Shown: positions 45,065 to 46,729 of the stretch, piece after piece
Layout: every line of letters begins with the position of its first letter
Numbering within the stretch: position 1 is the stretch's first letter
Made by a program: the position numbers and the translations under genes
The notes under the pieces: generated by a model
The model's database searches: none
Seen by the model: the letters and a program-made list of their open reading frames with translations, nothing else
What the model was told of the DNA's origin: nothing
Assembly: GCA_959596515.1 (NCBI GenBank)
Contig: CAUFXR010000008.1
Coordinates: 1 to 46,729 of the forward strand
DNA from: an uncultured Oscillospiraceae bacterium
GTDB lineage: Bacteria > Bacillota > Clostridia > Oscillospirales > Acutalibacteraceae
Direction: 5' to 3'
Length of the DNA: 46,729 nt

Positions 45065-46395
45065 TGAAAGATCGTATCTGTGGGTATCCGCTGATTGCCA
45101 TACCTTTTATAGCGTCAATCAAAATACGGTTCCATGGCATAATGCGCATGGGCCAATTGTTCTGTAATTTCTCAACCTGATTTTTTAAAGTGATTTTTGA
45201 AAATTTTAGAATAAAAAAATTTTTATAATATAAAATAAGTTGAAACAAAAAAGAGAAAAAAGACAATATACCGATTGGGATACCTAATTTTCCTAATATT
45301 TCTTCAGTGATTCGCGCAAAATTAAATCATAAGGTTACTCCTCAATAATGTATCGAGATCAATACTACTCACCCAATATATCGTCAAGATCGGTGGGCTA
45401 AATTTCTGTTTCAGTTGCGGGGCGCTGGTTTATCTCTTATGGCTTTCACTATGAAATACCAGTGGTTTTATGTTTAAACTGTCCGTGAAATATAGCACTG
45501 GACACATCGCCTCAAAACAAATTTATAGCAAGGAAGAAAAATAGAAGATGATTTTTCGCAAAAGAGCAGAAAAGTGAAAATAATTGACAAATTAACATAT
45601 AGAAGATTTGAAAAAATATTTTTATTATTAAATTAAGACAAATTTATGCGTCAGTTTCATGAGATGGAACCGTTGGCAATGTGCAAGAAAAAAGACTTTA
45701 GAGAGAATTTAAACAGGAATTGAGAAGCGGGAAGCGATTGGCTGGACGTTTTAATATTTGATTACAACACTGGAAATCATGCTTCTTATGACAATTTTTA
45801 TCTAGCAAGGAATAAATACAGTCTGCCTGACTTGTGTAAGTATCTGTTTGAATACGGGCGTGGATTCACGCGAAAGTTTTCTTGATGTTTCAAAGATAAT
45901 TCAAAAACGCAAAGTTCTGTTACGTATTTGGATTTAATTTTTTTACTTTTGTCTCTGGAATAGAGACTTTTATACATATTTAGTATTGGTATGGCGTTGC
46001 TAGATCAAACGATCTGGTTTAAAAGCTTTTTCAGAGTGATCCTTTTGACAGTGCAGTGAGCTTTGGACGGCGGTTGTTGTTTCGACTTGAAAGCATCAGA
46101 TTTTTACCTGATGTCTAACTCATTTTTAGCATCTAACAGTTTTATATTTGCATAAATAGTAAAAATGTCTTCATAGACCAGTGCTTCTAGCGATAGACTT
46201 GATGGTGGCGTATATGATATCGGTGCTGTCAGTGGTGATCTCTCGGAAGATTTAGAAATATCCAGCCTAAGGACTTGTCTGTTGATGATACTAAAATGTC
46301 TTATCAAGGGATAAAAATAAACATGATTTGTTGATATATCACTTAAGTCCAAAAGATTTTAGTAGTTAATATAACAATACTATAAGGAGAGGAAA
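45065..46395. other. AT-rich region without an intact gene, possibly decayed
   Basis: About 1.3 kb without a convincing complete gene. One plus frame from the ATG at 45646 reads 25 codons, meets TGA at 45721, then continues open for about 53 codons in the same frame (DVLIFDYNTGNHASYDNFY among them) to a second TGA near 45880. This looks like a gene broken by stops. Another short protein-like stretch runs from 46177 to 46311. I cannot name either. Confidence 0.4.
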
Positions 46396-46729
46396 ATGAA
46401 AAAGGCAAGATCAATCGTGGCGTTTCTTTTGGCGGCGGCGATGTTAGCCGCCACGGCATGTTCCCAATCGGGAAGCGATACTTCCTCACAGGACTCTTCT
46501 GCGGCGGGAGATTCCTCTGTTGCTTCTGAGACCTCTGGGGGCGGAGAGGGAGAGACTCATGATATCGTGTTCTGGGATATAGCCTGGGGCGGCGAAGAGT
46601 ATGTAGAACGTGTACAAGAAGATTTGGAAGTTATGAAGGAAGAAATTCCAGAAGTAGGCAATATTGAATATGTATCTTTAACTTGGGATAACTTCCTGCA
46701 GGTTCACCTGACCGCGATTAACTCCGGTA
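46396..46729 (+). CDS. ABC transporter substrate-binding lipoprotein, 5' part only
   Basis: An open frame starts at the ATG at 46396 (AAGGAGAGG just before it) and runs off the window end after about 111 codons. It begins with a type II signal peptide, MKKARSIVAF, to the lipobox ATAC (C22), then a serine/glycine-rich linker of about 30 residues, then DIVFWDIAWGG, typical of the first strand of family 1 sugar-binding proteins. It would be lipid-anchored outside the membrane and deliver a sugar or oligosaccharide to an ABC importer, whose permeases should lie just beyond the window. Confidence 0.85.
   Translation, partial: MKKARSIVAFLLAAAMLAATACSQSGSDTSSQDSSAAGDSSVASETSGGGEGETHDIVFWDIAWGGEEYVERVQEDLEVMKEEIPEVGNIEYVSLTWDNFLQVHLTAINSG

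Noticed and set aside
45015..45266. 83-codon minus-strand frame after spoVAD
   Set aside because: It overlaps the spoVAD terminator, has no ribosome binding site, and its lysine/phenylalanine-rich content reflects AT-rich DNA.

Overview
The window looks like chromosomal DNA from a spore-forming, anaerobic, moderate-GC Gram-positive bacterium of class Clostridia. An Oscillospirales-like gut lineage is my best guess, but it is an inference. The evidence is a spoVAC-spoVAD pair (spores), a 1188-residue pyruvate:ferredoxin oxidoreductase (anaerobic metabolism), an iron-type alcohol dehydrogenase, purine-rich AGGAGG ribosome binding sites, and several TTG starts. I saw no tRNA, rRNA, CRISPR array, prophage gene, transposase or integrase.

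Layout. Bases 1-161 are three copies of a 55-bp tandem repeat. Then come an inner-membrane c-di-GMP phosphodiesterase (612-2903), a YfhO-type membrane protein (3422-6001) and two adjacent trkA genes (6061-7354). These converge on a minus-strand queT-trkH unit (8024-10001) led by a preQ1-I riboswitch. A minus-strand ABC ATPase and a small HPr-like protein (10946-11972), a phosphohexomutase (12229-13749), an alcohol dehydrogenase with a candidate Rex operator (14167-15348), an exonuclease III and a DUF4870 membrane protein follow. Bases 17559-22366 form a four-gene 'gliding-type' ABC exporter cassette. Bases 22440-23455 are non-coding with a purine tract and a seven-copy 56-58-bp minisatellite. 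Next are a second YfhO (minus), a YfbR-type 5'-nucleotidase, an LCP cell-wall ligase, a lipoprotein/Smr pair (minus), and a three-gene unit of an unknown protein, a CPBP protease and a DUF308 protein (31202-33615).

The headline is 34036-37783, a complete two-gene type IIS restriction-modification system homologous to FokI. It has a fused double adenine methyltransferase and an endonuclease carrying the FokI cleavage domain with all catalytic and dimer-interface residues. Residues remembered as FokI base contacts are only partly conserved, so the target may not be exactly GGATG, although GGATG occurs twice in the methylase leader. After it come a CNNM/HlyC transporter-like protein (minus), pyruvate:ferredoxin oxidoreductase, spoVAC-spoVAD, about 1.3 kb of apparently decayed DNA, and the start of a sugar-binding lipoprotein cut by the window end.

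Functional themes are potassium uptake (TrkH with two TrkA), queuosine-precursor uptake under riboswitch control, fermentation and redox control (PFOR, Adh, Rex site), envelope polymer work (two YfhO, LCP, phosphohexomutase), sporulation, and DNA defence.
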